From assembly GCF_000701445.1 (NCBI RefSeq), contig NZ_JNIX01000013.1, forward strand, positions 1 to 64,000: a stretch of 64,000 nucleotides of DNA. Reading direction: 5' to 3'. The number at the start of each line of letters is the position of its first letter. Position 1 is the first letter of the stretch. The position numbers and the translations under genes were made by a program. This DNA is from Brevundimonas bacteroides DSM 4726. GTDB lineage: Bacteria; Pseudomonadota; Alphaproteobacteria; Caulobacterales; Caulobacteraceae. Under the pieces are notes generated by a model. The model did no database searches, had not been told where the DNA came from, and saw only the letters and a list, made by a program, of their open reading frames with translations. Shown in pieces: positions 37,688 to 47,090 of the stretch.

Positions 37688-38134
37688 TTGATTACCAGTT
37701 CACTCTTGCTCGCCACGTCCCTCCTCTCGCAAACCGAGCCTCTGGTTAGTCCAACCTACGATCTTGCCGCCGATCAGGAGACCATCGCTCGCCATGCGGT
37801 GGGATGCGTAACCCAACACGCTTCTTCCGGAAGGACCGACATCCCAACCATCCAGACTGCGGACCCCACTGTAGGCACAGTCGTCGCCATCAACTTCCTT
37901 CGGGCTGAGGGAAGCGGGCTCTTCGGTCGCGATATGCGGACCTCGCTGCGCATCGACGCCAGAGACGGCCGCTTCCGCGTTGTGAACACCGACTTTGAGT
38001 TGTTCAGCGAGTGGCGTTTGGAATGGTCCCCCATAGGCCGGGAGGATCGCCAATGGCCTGGCTTGGAAGCGCGATTGAACCTACAGTCTGTGCAGATCGC
38101 TGCTTGCATCCGCGACGCTGCTGGCGACTGGTAG
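37688..38134 (+). CDS. Small protein of unknown function, probably exported
   Basis: 148 residues if TTG at 37688 is the start; no ATG gives a signal-like N-terminus. The first 15 residues (ITSSLLLATSLLSQ) are hydrophobic and could be a short signal peptide. Two cysteines (AVGCVTQH and QIAACIRD) could pair outside the cytoplasm. The middle has IDARDGRFRVVNTDFELFSE, a β-rich stretch. No family recognised. It sits between the integrase and hsdM, and its codon use is less GC-biased than that of the flanking chromosome. Confidence 0.55.
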   Translation: MITSSLLLATSLLSQTEPLVSPTYDLAADQETIARHAVGCVTQHASSGRTDIPTIQTADPTVGTVVAINFLRAEGSGLFGRDMRTSLRIDARDGRFRVVNTDFELFSEWRLEWSPIGREDRQWPGLEARLNLQSVQIAACIRDAAGDW

Positions 38135-38203
38135 TTCTTGACCTCCCCCAAGCGCGACCGCACACCAACTTCCGAGTGATTTTCGCGTGAGGGGGGAGGC
38201 CGG

Positions 38204-39778
38204 ATGGCACGGGGCAGGCCGCGCAAGGATGCGGGCGAGAAGTCGAACAAGACCAAGCTGGGGTTCGAGGCGACGCTGTTCGCGGCGGCCGACAAGCTGC
38301 GTTCCAACATGGACGCCGGGGAGTACAAGCACGTCGTCCTCGGGCTGATCTTCCTCAAGTTCATCTCGGACCGGTTCGAGCGGCAGCGTGCGAAGGTCCT
38401 GGAGACGCCTCACGCCGATCCAGAGGATCGGGACGAGTATCTGGCCGACAACGTCTTCTGGGTGCCCAAGGAGGCCCGCTGGGGCCACATCCAGGCCAAT
38501 GCGCCCCAGCCCGAGATCGGGCAGATCGTCGATGACGCCATGTACGCCATCGAACGAGAGAACGCCTCGCTCAAGGATGTCCTACCCAAGAACTACGCTC
38601 GCGCCGACCTGAACAAGACTAGCCTCGCGGGGGTCATCAACCTGCTGGCCGATATCGACACCCTGCCCGAGGCCAACGGCGGGCAGGACGTGCTGGGTCG
38701 GGTCTATGAGTACTTTCTCGGCCGGTTCGCGGCGGCGGAAGGCAAGAGCGGCGGGCAGTTCTATACGCCCGGCTGCGTCGTGGACCTGATGGTCGAGATG
38801 CTCCAGCCCTTCAAAGGCCGCGTCTATGACCCCTGCTGTGGCTCAGGTGGCATGTTCGTACAGTCAGAGCGGTTTGTGGAGGCCCACGGCGGGCGATTGG
38901 GCGACATCTCCATCTATGGCCAGGAGAGCAATCCGACGACGTGGCGTCTGGCCAAGATGAATCTCGCTATCCGGGGCATCGACGCCAACCTCGGCCAGCG
39001 GAACGCCGACACCTTTCATGACGATCTGTTCCCGGACCTGAAGGCCGATTTCGTTCTGGCCAACCCGCCGTTCAACGACAGCGACTGGGGCGGTGAACGG
39101 CGCAGGAGTGATGTCCGCTGGCGCTACGGCCCGCCTCCGCCGCCGGGCAATGCCAACTACGCGTGGATTCAGCACTTCATCCACCACCTCGCGCCCCACG
39201 GCCTCGCGGGCTTCGTCATGGCCAATGGATCGATGAGTTCCAGCCAGTCGGGCGAGGGCGAGATCAGGAAGGCGTTGATCGAGGCAGACCTGGTGGACTG
39301 CATCGTCGCTCTGCCCAGCCAGCTTTTCTATACGACCCAGATACCGGTCTGCCTCTGGTTCCTGGCGCGCGACAAGTCGAACGGCGTGCTCCGGGACATC
39401 AAGCTGCGCGACCGGCGGAGGGAGACCCTGTTCATCGACGCGCGCAAGCTGGGGCGGATGGAAGGGCGGGTGCTGCGGGTGTTCGACCAGACGGACATCG
39501 AGACGGTGGCGGAGACCTACCATTCATGGCGCGAGGGCCGTGCCGAGTACGAAGACAAAGCAGGGTTCTGCCGGTCGGCGACGGTTGAGGAGATCGCCGA
39601 ACAAGGCTTCGTCCTAACACCAGGACGTTATGTCGAAGGTCTGAAGGAGGAAGATGAGCACGGATCGACTGAGCGAATGTCCCTCCTGGTTTCAAACCTG
39701 ATCCGACAGATCGATGAACAGAAAGCCTTGGACATTGCTGTCGTAGCTGCACTCGAACGGGTGGGGCTCCGCTCGTGA
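38204..39778 (+). CDS. hsdM: Type I restriction-modification DNA methyltransferase subunit
   Basis: 524 residues; GGGGGAGG precedes ATG at 38204. N-terminal helical domain ([16 protein letters not shown]) then the N6-adenine methylase fold with the S-adenosylmethionine site [15 protein letters not shown] and the catalytic [11 protein letters not shown] (motif IV). Methylates host DNA at sites chosen by HsdS, and is part of the restriction complex. Overlaps hsdS by 4 bases (GTGA), giving tight stoichiometric coupling. Confidence 0.96.
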   Translation: MARGRPRKDAGEKSNKTKLGFEATLFAAADKLRSNMDAGEYKHVVLGLIFLKFISDRFERQRAKVLETPHADPEDRDEYLADNVFWVPKEARWGHIQANAPQPEIGQIVDDAMYAIERENASLKDVLPKNYARADLNKTSLAGVINLLADIDTLPEANGGQDVLGRVYEYFLGRFAAAEGKSGGQFYTPGCVVDLMVEMLQPFKGRVYDPCCGSGGMFVQSERFVEAHGGRLGDISIYGQESNPTTWRLAKMNLAIRGIDANLGQRNADTFHDDLFPDLKADFVLANPPFNDSDWGGERRRSDVRWRYGPPPPPGNANYAWIQHFIHHLAPHGLAGFVMANGSMSSSQSGEGEIRKALIEADLVDCIVALPSQLFYTTQIPVCLWFLARDKSNGVLRDIKLRDRRRETLFIDARKLGRMEGRVLRVFDQTDIETVAETYHSWREGRAEYEDKAGFCRSATVEEIAEQGFVLTPGRYVEGLKEEDEHGSTERMSLLVSNLIRQIDEQKALDIAVVAALERVGLRS

Positions 39779-41052
39779 CGACGTGGTCAGATCACGCGCT
39801 CGAAGACTGTCTCGAACGTCTCATTGACTATCGTGGGGTCTCGCCCCCGAAGTCGGAGGTCGGGATTCCCGTTTTGTCCGCGAAGGTGATCAAGGACGGA
39901 CGTATTCTCAAACCCATCGTTCAGCGGATTGCGCCTGAAAAGTTTCAGACTTGGATGCGTCGTGGTTTTCCCGAGATCGGCGACGTCATTTTGACGACGG
40001 AAGGCCCACTCGGACAGGTCGCTCAGATCGACGACGAAGGTTATGCGCTCGGCCAACGCCTCGTTCTTCTCCGGGGGCAGCGTGGCGTCTTGGACAACCG
40101 CTTTCTCAGATACTGGCTGATGTCGTTCGAGGGGCAGCAGCGACTACAGGCAAGGGCGACTGGCACCACGGTGGCAGGGATCAGCCAAGCCACGCTTCGC
40201 CGACTTCCTATATCCAAACCGGACTTCCCCGAGCAGGTGGCAATCGGCGACGTCTTGGGCTCACTCGACGACAAGATCGAGGCGAACCGGCGGATGAACG
40301 AGACGCTGGAGGGCACCGCTCGGGCGCTGTTCAAGAGCTGGTTCATCGACTTTGACCCCGTCCGCGCCAAGGCCGAAGGGCGGCCGACGGGGCTAGCTAC
40401 GGAGATCGATCTCCTCATGCCGTCATCGATGGACGAGTCCGAAACTCATCCGAGCGGTTGGAGCACTAGCGGGTTCGATCTCCTTGCGACGCCCGGCTCG
40501 GAAGCCGTTTCGGCCGACGTTCTGGGGGATGACACGCCCTACATCGCGCTGGAACACATGCCGCGCAGGTCAATAGTTCTGGCCGAATGGGAGGGGGCAG
40601 GCGGGCTCGGGAGCAACAAATCTCGCTTCAGGGAAAACGATATTCTGTTCGGGAAACTACGACCCTATTTCCACAAAGTGGGGCTCGCTTTGGTCGATGG
40701 GGTTTGCTCGACCGATATCGTGGTCCTTCGACCGAAGGCTTCGCACTTTCGTGCGATGACCTTGTTTGCAGCCAGTTCCGACGCCTTTGTGTCGTTCGTA
40801 GATGTCGCCTCGACGGGCACGAAGATGCCCCGCACGAACTGGGCTCGCATGAAACAGTTTCAGGTCGTCGATCCGGGACCGGCGATTGCCGGTACATTTG
40901 AGGATGTGGTTTCCCCGATGTTGGCTCGGATCAAACTCAACACCCAACAATCTCGCACCCTCGCCGACCTCCGCGACCTCCTCCTGCCCAAGCTGATGTC
41001 CGGCGCAATCCGTGTCCGCGACGCCGAGAAGATGTTGGAACAGGTTGCCTGA
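39775..41052 (+). CDS. hsdS: Type I restriction-modification specificity subunit
   Basis: 425 residues from GTG at 39775. Two target-recognition domains (about 1-150 and 215-380), each followed by a conserved helical spacer: [20 protein letters not shown] in the middle and [19 protein letters not shown] at the C-terminus. The helices set the distance between the two half-sites. The recognition sequence cannot be read from the protein. Its stop overlaps the fic start. Confidence 0.95.
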   Translation: MTTWSDHALEDCLERLIDYRGVSPPKSEVGIPVLSAKVIKDGRILKPIVQRIAPEKFQTWMRRGFPEIGDVILTTEGPLGQVAQIDDEGYALGQRLVLLRGQRGVLDNRFLRYWLMSFEGQQRLQARATGTTVAGISQATLRRLPISKPDFPEQVAIGDVLGSLDDKIEANRRMNETLEGTARALFKSWFIDFDPVRAKAEGRPTGLATEIDLLMPSSMDESETHPSGWSTSGFDLLATPGSEAVSADVLGDDTPYIALEHMPRRSIVLAEWEGAGGLGSNKSRFRENDILFGKLRPYFHKVGLALVDGVCSTDIVVLRPKASHFRAMTLFAASSDAFVSFVDVASTGTKMPRTNWARMKQFQVVDPGPAIAGTFEDVVSPMLARIKLNTQQSRTLADLRDLLLPKLMSGAIRVRDAEKMLEQVA

Positions 41053-42167
41053 TGCCGGTCCTGTACCACAACGGCGGCTTCCCCCCGCCCAACCTCGACT
41101 GGCCTCGCCTGCTGCCCCTGATCGGTCCGGCCAACGCCGCCATTGCCCGCTACGAAGGCCTGCTGCACAGCGTGCCCAACCCCAACGTCCTGCTGTCACC
41201 CCTGACGACGCAGGAAGCCGTTCTGTCGAGCCGGATCGAGGGCACACAGGCCACCCTCGGCGAGGTTCTGGAGTTCGAGGCGGGAGACGACCTGGACGAT
41301 GAGAGCACGGCCAAGACGGCCGACATCCAGGAGGTCCTGAACTACCGCGAGGCCCTGTTCGCCGCGACCGGGATGATGCGCGACTTGCCGCTCTCTCAAC
41401 GGCTGATCCGCCAGACCCATGAGGTGCTGATGCGCGGGGTCAGAGGCCGCAACAAGGACCCCGGCCAGTACCGACGCATCCCGAACTGGATCGGGCCAGA
41501 CGGCTGCACCATCGAGCAGGCTCGCTTCGTGCCCGTCTCTGCCGACCGTCTCCCCGAGGCGATGGCGGCATGGGAGACCTACCTCCACTCAACCCAGTTG
41601 GATCAACTGGTTCAGTTGGCAGTCGTCCATGCGGAGTTCGAGGCGATCCACCCGTTTCTCGACGGCAACGGGCGTCTGGGGCGACTGGTCATTCCCCTGT
41701 TCCTGTCCAGCAGGGGCCTGCTGTCCCGGCCGAACTTCTATCTCAGCGAGTTCTTCGATGCGAACCGGGCGGAGTACTACGAGCGCCTGTTGGCGGTGTC
41801 TCGTGATGGCGACTGGACCGGTTGGTGCGAGTTCTTCCTCAAGGCCGTGATCGCTCAGGCCGAGGTCAACCAAGCCAAGACCACCGCCATCCTCGATCTC
41901 TATGAGAGACGGCGGGACTGGATCGCAGAAGCCACCAAGTCTGCCTATGGCGCACGGGCGCTGGACTGGATGTTCTCCCGCCCCATTTTCAAGTCATCGG
42001 ATTTCGTGGCGGGCGTGGATATCCCGAACCCGACGGCCACGCGCATCTTGCGGGTCGTGCGCGAACACGGTTTGCTGCGAGAGGTCCGACCGGCCGCCGG
42101 TCGTCGATCCGCCGTCTATGCCTTTTCCGAACTGCTCAACCTCGCTGAAGGCCGAGAGGCCTTTTGA
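41052..42167 (+). CDS. Fic-family AMPylase-like protein (class II)
   Basis: 371 residues. Fic motif HPFLDGNGRLGR (His200 catalytic) and an N-terminal inhibitory helix SSRIEG (S/T-x3-E-G), which marks a class II protein that is self-inhibited. A winged-helix-like C-terminus follows (NPTATRILRVVREHGLLRE). Characterised relatives transfer AMP to protein hydroxyls. It overlaps hsdS by 1 base and is therefore built into the restriction operon, where it may modify a subunit, serve as a toxin released on failure of restriction, or regulate expression; none of these is shown. Confidence 0.93.
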   Translation: MPVLYHNGGFPPPNLDWPRLLPLIGPANAAIARYEGLLHSVPNPNVLLSPLTTQEAVLSSRIEGTQATLGEVLEFEAGDDLDDESTAKTADIQEVLNYREALFAATGMMRDLPLSQRLIRQTHEVLMRGVRGRNKDPGQYRRIPNWIGPDGCTIEQARFVPVSADRLPEAMAAWETYLHSTQLDQLVQLAVVHAEFEAIHPFLDGNGRLGRLVIPLFLSSRGLLSRPNFYLSEFFDANRAEYYERLLAVSRDGDWTGWCEFFLKAVIAQAEVNQAKTTAILDLYERRRDWIAEATKSAYGARALDWMFSRPIFKSSDFVAGVDIPNPTATRILRVVREHGLLREVRPAAGRRSAVYAFSELLNLAEGREAF

Positions 42168-42192
42168 GGATCACGCATTGAGGCCAAAGACT

Positions 42193-42228
42193 GTTGTCGA
42201 TCACAAAACGGACTTTGTGATCGACAAC
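42193..42228. promoter_or_regulatory. Perfect inverted repeat upstream of hsdR
   Basis: 15-bp arms (GTTGTCGATCACAAA and its exact complement) separated by ACGGAC. No T-run follows, so it is more like an operator than a terminator. A TTGACA at 42234 lies just beyond, but no good -10 follows at 17 bases. The gap 42168-42373 also holds a tandem decamer at 42271. Confidence 0.7.
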
Positions 42229-42270
42229 GTGCGTTGACATGATTCGCTGATCCACAAAGCCACACGTGAA

Positions 42271-42290
42271 GTTGCAACCCGTTGCAAGGT
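42271..42290 (+). repeat. Tandem decamer, GTTGCAAC type (before hsdR)
   Basis: GTTGCAACCC then GTTGCAAGGT, 83 bases before the hsdR start. Confidence 0.75.
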
Positions 42291-42373
42291 CGGGTTCATT
42301 TCAACGGACATCTATTGCGCGGCTTGAAGGGCAAGAGGACCTTTCGTCCTGCGACTGATCCGGGGGAGGCCGA

Positions 42374-45300
42374 GTGAACGATTTCGTCTACCCCACGCCA
42401 TCCCAGTCCGCAGGAAAGGCGGTCTACGAGGACCACGTCGAGCAAGCGGCCTTGGGATGGATGTCAGACCTCGGGTGGTCGGTGATGCACGGGTCTTACT
42501 TCGCGCCCGACGCGCCGTCCGGACGAGCCGACTACCGCGAGGTCGTTCTGACCAGCCGCCTTCGGCAGGCTCTCTCGACCCTGAACCCCGGCGTGGCGTC
42601 CGAGGCGTTGGAGCAGGCCTTGCGCATCGTCGTGGCAGACGCCAGCCAGGACCCGTTGGAGAACAACCGGCGCTTTCTCCGCATCCTTCGAGACGGCGTG
42701 GACGTCGAGGTGCGAGAGGGTTCAGGCGCGAGGACCATCAAGGTCCGCGTGGTCGATCTGGCAGAGCCCGAACGGAATGACTTTCTGGCGGTCAACCAGT
42801 TCACCATCGTCGGCCAGGACGAGCGGCGGCCGGATGTGCTCGCCTTCGTCAACGGCCTGCCGCTCGGCGTCATCGAACTCAAAGACCCCACCAATCACCA
42901 GGCGACGCTCCGGAGCGCCTATAACCAGCTTCAGACCTACCGCGAGCGCATCCCGGCCCTATTCCGCTTCAACGCCGTTATGGTCATCAGCGACGGGCTG
43001 GACGCCAAGATCGGGGCTCTGACGTCGGGCATGGATCGCTACGGGCCGTGGCGCACCATCGACGGCGACGAACTGGCCGAAGGTCTCGACCTGGACGTCC
43101 TGATCCGAGGCGTGTTCGACAAATCGCGTTTCCTCGAACTGGCCGCACTGGCCCAGACCTACGAGGTGAAGGATGGCGCGGCCAAGGCGAAGAAGGTGGC
43201 GGGCTATCACCAGTTCCATGCGGTCAGGAAGGCGCTGGCGGCCACAATCGCAGCATCTCGCCCGACCGGAGACAGAAAGGCGGGCGTCGTCTGGCACTCC
43301 ACCGGGTCGGGCAAGAGTTTCACGATGGCGCTCTATGCGAGCCGCCTAGAGCGTGCGCCGGACCTCGGAAACCCGACCGTCGTGATGGTCACAGACCGCA
43401 ACGATCTCGACGACCAGCTGTTCGACACCTTCTGCGCCCACCCGGACCTGTTCGCCACGACACCGATTGCCGTGGAGGACCGGGACGAACTCCGCGCCGC
43501 GCTGGGCCGGGCGGCGGGCGGGATTGTCTTCACGACCATGCAGAAGTTCGGTCTGGTCGCGGGCGAAACGTCATTCCCGGAACTATCGGCGCGCCGGAAC
43601 ATCATCGTGGTGGCCGACGAGGCGCACCGGACCCAGTACGGCTTCAAGTCTCGGGTCACCGTACGCGGGGAAACCGCGTCTCTGACCTCTGGCGGCTTTG
43701 CCCAGCACATTCGAGACGCCCTACCGAACGCCACGTTCATCGGCTTCACCGGTACCCCGGTTGAGACCGCCGACCGCAACACGCGAACTGTCTTCGGCGA
43801 TCAGATCGATACCTATGACATCGCCCAGTCGGTCGAGGACGGTGCCACGGTCCCGATCTACTACACCGCCCGCCTCGCGCAGCTTCGACTGCATGAGGAG
43901 GCGAAGGCCGCACTGGACGAAGGCGCTGACGAGGTCCTGGAGGCCGAAGAGACCACTCAGGCCGAAAAACACAAAGGTCGCTGGTCGAGGTTGGAAGCCT
44001 TGGTTGGAGCGCAGGACCGGATCGACCTGATCGCTGCCGACATCGTGGAGCACTTCGAGCAACGCCGGGAGGGGATGGGTGGCGGCAAGGCCATGATCGT
44101 CGCCATGAGCCGCCGCATCTGCGTCGCCCTATTCGATGCTGTGACGGCGCTTCGTCCTGACTGGGCCGGGAACGAGGACGGTGCCGGGATGCTCAAGGTC
44201 ATCATGACCGGCAACGCGGGTGATCCGGAAGGCTATCGGCCGCACATCCGGAACAAGTCGCGCCTGCGGAAGCTGGCAGACCGGTTCAAGGACCCCACGT
44301 CGGGCTTCGACCTCGTGATCGTCCGCGACATGTGGCTGACCGGTTTCGACGCCCCCAGTCTCCACACGCTCTACGTGGACAAGCCGATGCGGGGTCACGG
44401 CCTGATCCAGGCGATCTCGCGGGTGAACCGAGTGTTCGGCGAAAAGCCGGGCGGATTGGTCGTGGACTACCTCGGCATCGGCGCGGAGTTGAAAGCGGCC
44501 CTGACGACCTTCAGCGCGAGAGACCAGGAGAAGGCCGGGGTCGATCAGGACGCCGCCGAACGGCTCCTGCTGGCCGAGCATGAGGCCATCAGTGCCATGC
44601 TGACCGACGTGGATTGGCGCGGCTTCTTCACCGAGGCTGCGGCGGGCAAGCTGAAAATCCTCCGCAACTGCATAGACTACGTGCTGTCCGTCGAGGACGG
44701 CCGACGGCGCTATCTCGACATGGCGGCGCGTCTGGTCACCGCTTTCGCTCTGTCGGCAGGAACCCAAACCGCCGCCCGGCTGCGCGATGACGTCGCCCTG
44801 TTCACCGCGATCCGCGCGAACCTGATCAAGCACACTGGAGGACGGAAGGACGCGGCTGAGATCGACCACGATCTCAACCAACTCCTCTCCCGCGCCGTCA
44901 TTGCAGACGGCATCCTCGACGTTTTCCGGGTCGCGGGGATGGAGCGGGCCGACATCAGCCTGCTGTCAGACGAGTTTCTCGCTGACGTCCAGAAGATGGA
45001 GCAGAAGAACCTCGCCATCGAGGCTCTACGGAAGTTGCTGGCGGGGGAGGTCAAAGGTCGTGAACGCAAGAACGCGGCCGAGGCCCGGCGCTTCTCCGAG
45101 CGTCTGGAGGCTTCGATGGCGCGCTACCACAACCGCGCGGTGGACAGCCTTCAAGTCATCCAGGAACTGATCGACCTGGCCAAAGACATGCGCGACGCTG
45201 TGAGCCGAGGCAAAGCCTTCGGCCTGAGCGACGAGGAGTTGGCCTTCTACGATGCTCTCGCCGAGAACAAGAGTGCCGTTGATGTGCTCGGCAACGACCA

Positions 45301-45505
45301 GCTTCGTGTTCTGGCCCAAGAGATCGCCCGGCGCATCAGGGCTAGCGTCACCATTGACTGGACCCGGAAGGAGAGTGTCCGGGCTGACATGCGGCGGCAG
45401 GTGAAGCAGTTGCTGCGAAGGTTCGGCTACCCGCCCGATCTGGAGCCGCACGCAATCGAAATGGTCCTGGAGCAGGCCCGCCTTTCAGCCGACGAGATGG
45501 TTTGA
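42374..45505 (+). CDS. hsdR: Type I restriction endonuclease subunit
   Basis: 1043 residues from GTG at 42374 (GGGGGAGG nearby). N-terminal PD-(D/E)xK nuclease with DVLAFVNGLPLGVIELKDP (Asp, Glu, Lys), then a superfamily 2 translocase: Walker A WHSTGSGKSFTM, DEAH-type box VVADEAHRTQYG, FIGFTGTPVE, and motif VI-like HGLIQAISRVNRVFG. A C-terminal helical region of about 300 residues should join it to HsdM. Translocates DNA towards the complex and cuts far from the site. Its own upstream region, separated from fic by 206 bases, suggests a separate promoter. Confidence 0.95.
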   Translation: MNDFVYPTPSQSAGKAVYEDHVEQAALGWMSDLGWSVMHGSYFAPDAPSGRADYREVVLTSRLRQALSTLNPGVASEALEQALRIVVADASQDPLENNRRFLRILRDGVDVEVREGSGARTIKVRVVDLAEPERNDFLAVNQFTIVGQDERRPDVLAFVNGLPLGVIELKDPTNHQATLRSAYNQLQTYRERIPALFRFNAVMVISDGLDAKIGALTSGMDRYGPWRTIDGDELAEGLDLDVLIRGVFDKSRFLELAALAQTYEVKDGAAKAKKVAGYHQFHAVRKALAATIAASRPTGDRKAGVVWHSTGSGKSFTMALYASRLERAPDLGNPTVVMVTDRNDLDDQLFDTFCAHPDLFATTPIAVEDRDELRAALGRAAGGIVFTTMQKFGLVAGETSFPELSARRNIIVVADEAHRTQYGFKSRVTVRGETASLTSGGFAQHIRDALPNATFIGFTGTPVETADRNTRTVFGDQIDTYDIAQSVEDGATVPIYYTARLAQLRLHEEAKAALDEGADEVLEAEETTQAEKHKGRWSRLEALVGAQDRIDLIAADIVEHFEQRREGMGGGKAMIVAMSRRICVALFDAVTALRPDWAGNEDGAGMLKVIMTGNAGDPEGYRPHIRNKSRLRKLADRFKDPTSGFDLVIVRDMWLTGFDAPSLHTLYVDKPMRGHGLIQAISRVNRVFGEKPGGLVVDYLGIGAELKAALTTFSARDQEKAGVDQDAAERLLLAEHEAISAMLTDVDWRGFFTEAAAGKLKILRNCIDYVLSVEDGRRRYLDMAARLVTAFALSAGTQTAARLRDDVALFTAIRANLIKHTGGRKDAAEIDHDLNQLLSRAVIADGILDVFRVAGMERADISLLSDEFLADVQKMEQKNLAIEALRKLLAGEVKGRERKNAAEARRFSERLEASMARYHNRAVDSLQVIQELIDLAKDMRDAVSRGKAFGLSDEELAFYDALAENKSAVDVLGNDQLRVLAQEIARRIRASVTIDWTRKESVRADMRRQVKQLLRRFGYPPDLEPHAIEMVLEQARLSADEMV

Positions 45506-45513
45506 CCCAGCAG

Positions 45514-45533
45514 CTTGCAACGGGTTGCAACGC
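45514..45533 (+). repeat. Tandem decamer, GTTGCAAC type (after hsdR)
   Basis: CTTGCAACGG then GTTGCAACGC, 8 bases after the hsdR stop and just before the stop of the convergent RT gene. Confidence 0.7.
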
Positions 45534-45534
45534 G

Positions 45535-46881
45535 TTATGCCGGAGCCATGACCTCGGTCGGGTCTGAACTACCGTCCGGGATCATCTCTGCGATCCGTTG
45601 CTCCCAGTCGGCGACAAACGCCTCGCGGCCGCCCCAAAGCCACTTGCTGTTGGCATAGGCTCGCAGCCGCGTATGGGGTTGAGCGGCACTCGTCGGCTGA
45701 GCCGAAAAGCCCATTTGGAGGAGGTCGGTGCCGAACCTCATGGTCCAGTAGTGGTGTCTACGGCGCTCTGGAACGGCTACCACCGATCCATTGAGCACGC
45801 GCCAATGGTAACCAAGGAAGTCGAAGCCATCGGTGATGGCGTTCATGGTGACCCTTCCCGCCTCGAAGGGCCCTGCCTCCGAGCGCCGAAGCGCCCGGAG
45901 GATGGCTTCCTTGAGCACGAGCGCCGCCTCCCGTGACTGGACCACCGCCCCGATGTTGTCGGAGTAGGCAATCAAGGCGATGAGGCCCTGAAGGTCGCCC
46001 GCAGCCCTCAGGATATGCCCCATCACGATCTCGGCCACGAAAGACGAAGCCGCTGAGCCAGTGGCTAGGCCGCTTGGGCTTCCGCTTTCACACTCGGCGC
46101 CAGATGGCGCAGAGGCGACATATTCTGAACTGCTCCTTTCCATCCCTCTGTAGTCCGGAGGGGACTTCCAGCGGTGGACCTTCAGATGTTCCATCGACAG
46201 GTGCCTATGGATTACCTCGGGGGGCAGCCCGGTCATCCTCGCAAGTTCAGAGCAGGCTATCGACTGGAAGAACCGCCTTACGTCGATCTGGACGAAGACG
46301 GCCTCCGCCGGGGCCTGTTCCAACGCTACGCGAAGACGTTCGCACGCGACGGGCGGCCCACCGGCAAGCATGACCTGCGCAGGATGGCAGGCCCGTTGTG
46401 GGTGGGCGCGGGCGAACGGTCGTAGGACCATCGCGATCAGAGCCGCACAGGCTCCATCAACGAGGCCAAACTTTACGATGGGGCGGAGCCCGCCCTCACG
46501 CTTTCTCATCCATCTGAGGGTCGGAGACGCCCTTCTGGCGAACACGCTGACACTGGGCAGAAGCGCGAGGAGTTCGCGCGGGGTCAGACGGTTCACTGAT
46601 CTCGCCTTCGCGTTCTCCCGGATCAAGGCATGGAGACACACGGCCCGGCACGTCAGCATCTTCCGGGACTTGTGCTTCGCTCCGCGCAGGTCATTTGCAG
46701 CAAGCCGGTTGGCTATCTCACTGTCGAAGCGAGCCGCTCGGGCCTTGGCGTGACTGGTTAGGTCCAGCCACTCGGCTTCAGTCAGATCGGGCACCGACCC
46801 TCTCCCTGCGTCAGACAGGAACTCACCGGGCGTGCGTGGCCGTGCGGTCACCTGCGGGGCGTCTGGAGGGGTTGCGCTCAT
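45535..46881 (-). CDS. Reverse-transcriptase-like protein with YSDN active site
   Basis: 448 residues. The RT motifs occur in order: RT2-like GGLRPIVKFGLVDGACAALI, RT3/A VFVQIDVRRFFQSI (catalytic Asp), RT4/B GLATGSAASSFVAEI, RT5/C LIALIAYSDNIGAVV and RT6/7 GFDFLGYHWR. Motif C is YSDN instead of YxDD, keeping the first Asp only. No maturase, endonuclease, protease or integrase domain is attached, and the N-terminal 100 residues are helical and basic. It lies in a restriction island, convergent with hsdR. Together these suggest an uncharacterised or defence-associated RT rather than a group II intron or a diversity-generating RT; activity is not shown. Confidence 0.8.
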   Translation of the reverse strand: MSATPPDAPQVTARPRTPGEFLSDAGRGSVPDLTEAEWLDLTSHAKARAARFDSEIANRLAANDLRGAKHKSRKMLTCRAVCLHALIRENAKARSVNRLTPRELLALLPSVSVFARRASPTLRWMRKREGGLRPIVKFGLVDGACAALIAMVLRPFARAHPQRACHPAQVMLAGGPPVACERLRVALEQAPAEAVFVQIDVRRFFQSIACSELARMTGLPPEVIHRHLSMEHLKVHRWKSPPDYRGMERSSSEYVASAPSGAECESGSPSGLATGSAASSFVAEIVMGHILRAAGDLQGLIALIAYSDNIGAVVQSREAALVLKEAILRALRRSEAGPFEAGRVTMNAITDGFDFLGYHWRVLNGSVVAVPERRRHHYWTMRFGTDLLQMGFSAQPTSAAQPHTRLRAYANSKWLWGGREAFVADWEQRIAEMIPDGSSDPTEVMAPA

Positions 46882-47090
46882 ACGCTTGCCCCTAACCTCT
46901 TCGGAGCCACATGTCTAGATTAGTGACAGCAAAGAGGTAGTTCCCAATACCGTATGTTTGGTATAGCTACATGTGTAGGCTTCTTGTCTAATGTAGTGAT
47001 TTGATAAGTTGAAGTTCTAAGACTAGTCTCTTGTTGACGAACGATCCACTCGTGTTAGCGTGAACGCAGACCACGCTATGGAGGGATCGG
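46882..47090. other. AT-rich divergent spacer with several inverted repeats
   Basis: 209 bases between the RT gene (leftward) and the unknown gene (rightward), visibly poorer in GC than the rest. Short inverted repeats: ACCTCTT (46895) with AAGAGGT (46932); ATACC (46947) with GGTAT (46960); CTAC-ATGT-GTAG (46967-46978); CACATGT (46908) with ACATGTG (46969); and the palindrome AGACTAGTCT. A GTCTA...TAGTGA motif appears twice (46913 and 46986). It could hold promoters for both genes, an operator, or a noncoding RNA used by the RT. Nothing larger is apparent. Confidence 0.5.
47034..47060 (+). promoter_or_regulatory. Possible promoter of the unknown gene
   Basis: TTGACG at 47034-47039 with TTAGCG at 47055-47060 (15-base spacer), 30 bases before the start codon. 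A fair, not strong, match. Confidence 0.4.

Noticed and set aside
42234-42262. Full promoter for hsdR at TTGACA
   Set aside because: The -35 is perfect but no acceptable -10 lies 15-19 bases on.
45535-47090. Diversity-generating retroelement
   Set aside because: No template/variable repeat pair, no accessory protein gene and no target gene with a lectin-like end is visible.
45535-47090. Group II intron
   Set aside because: No maturase X domain or endonuclease in the protein, and no domain V-like hairpin near it.
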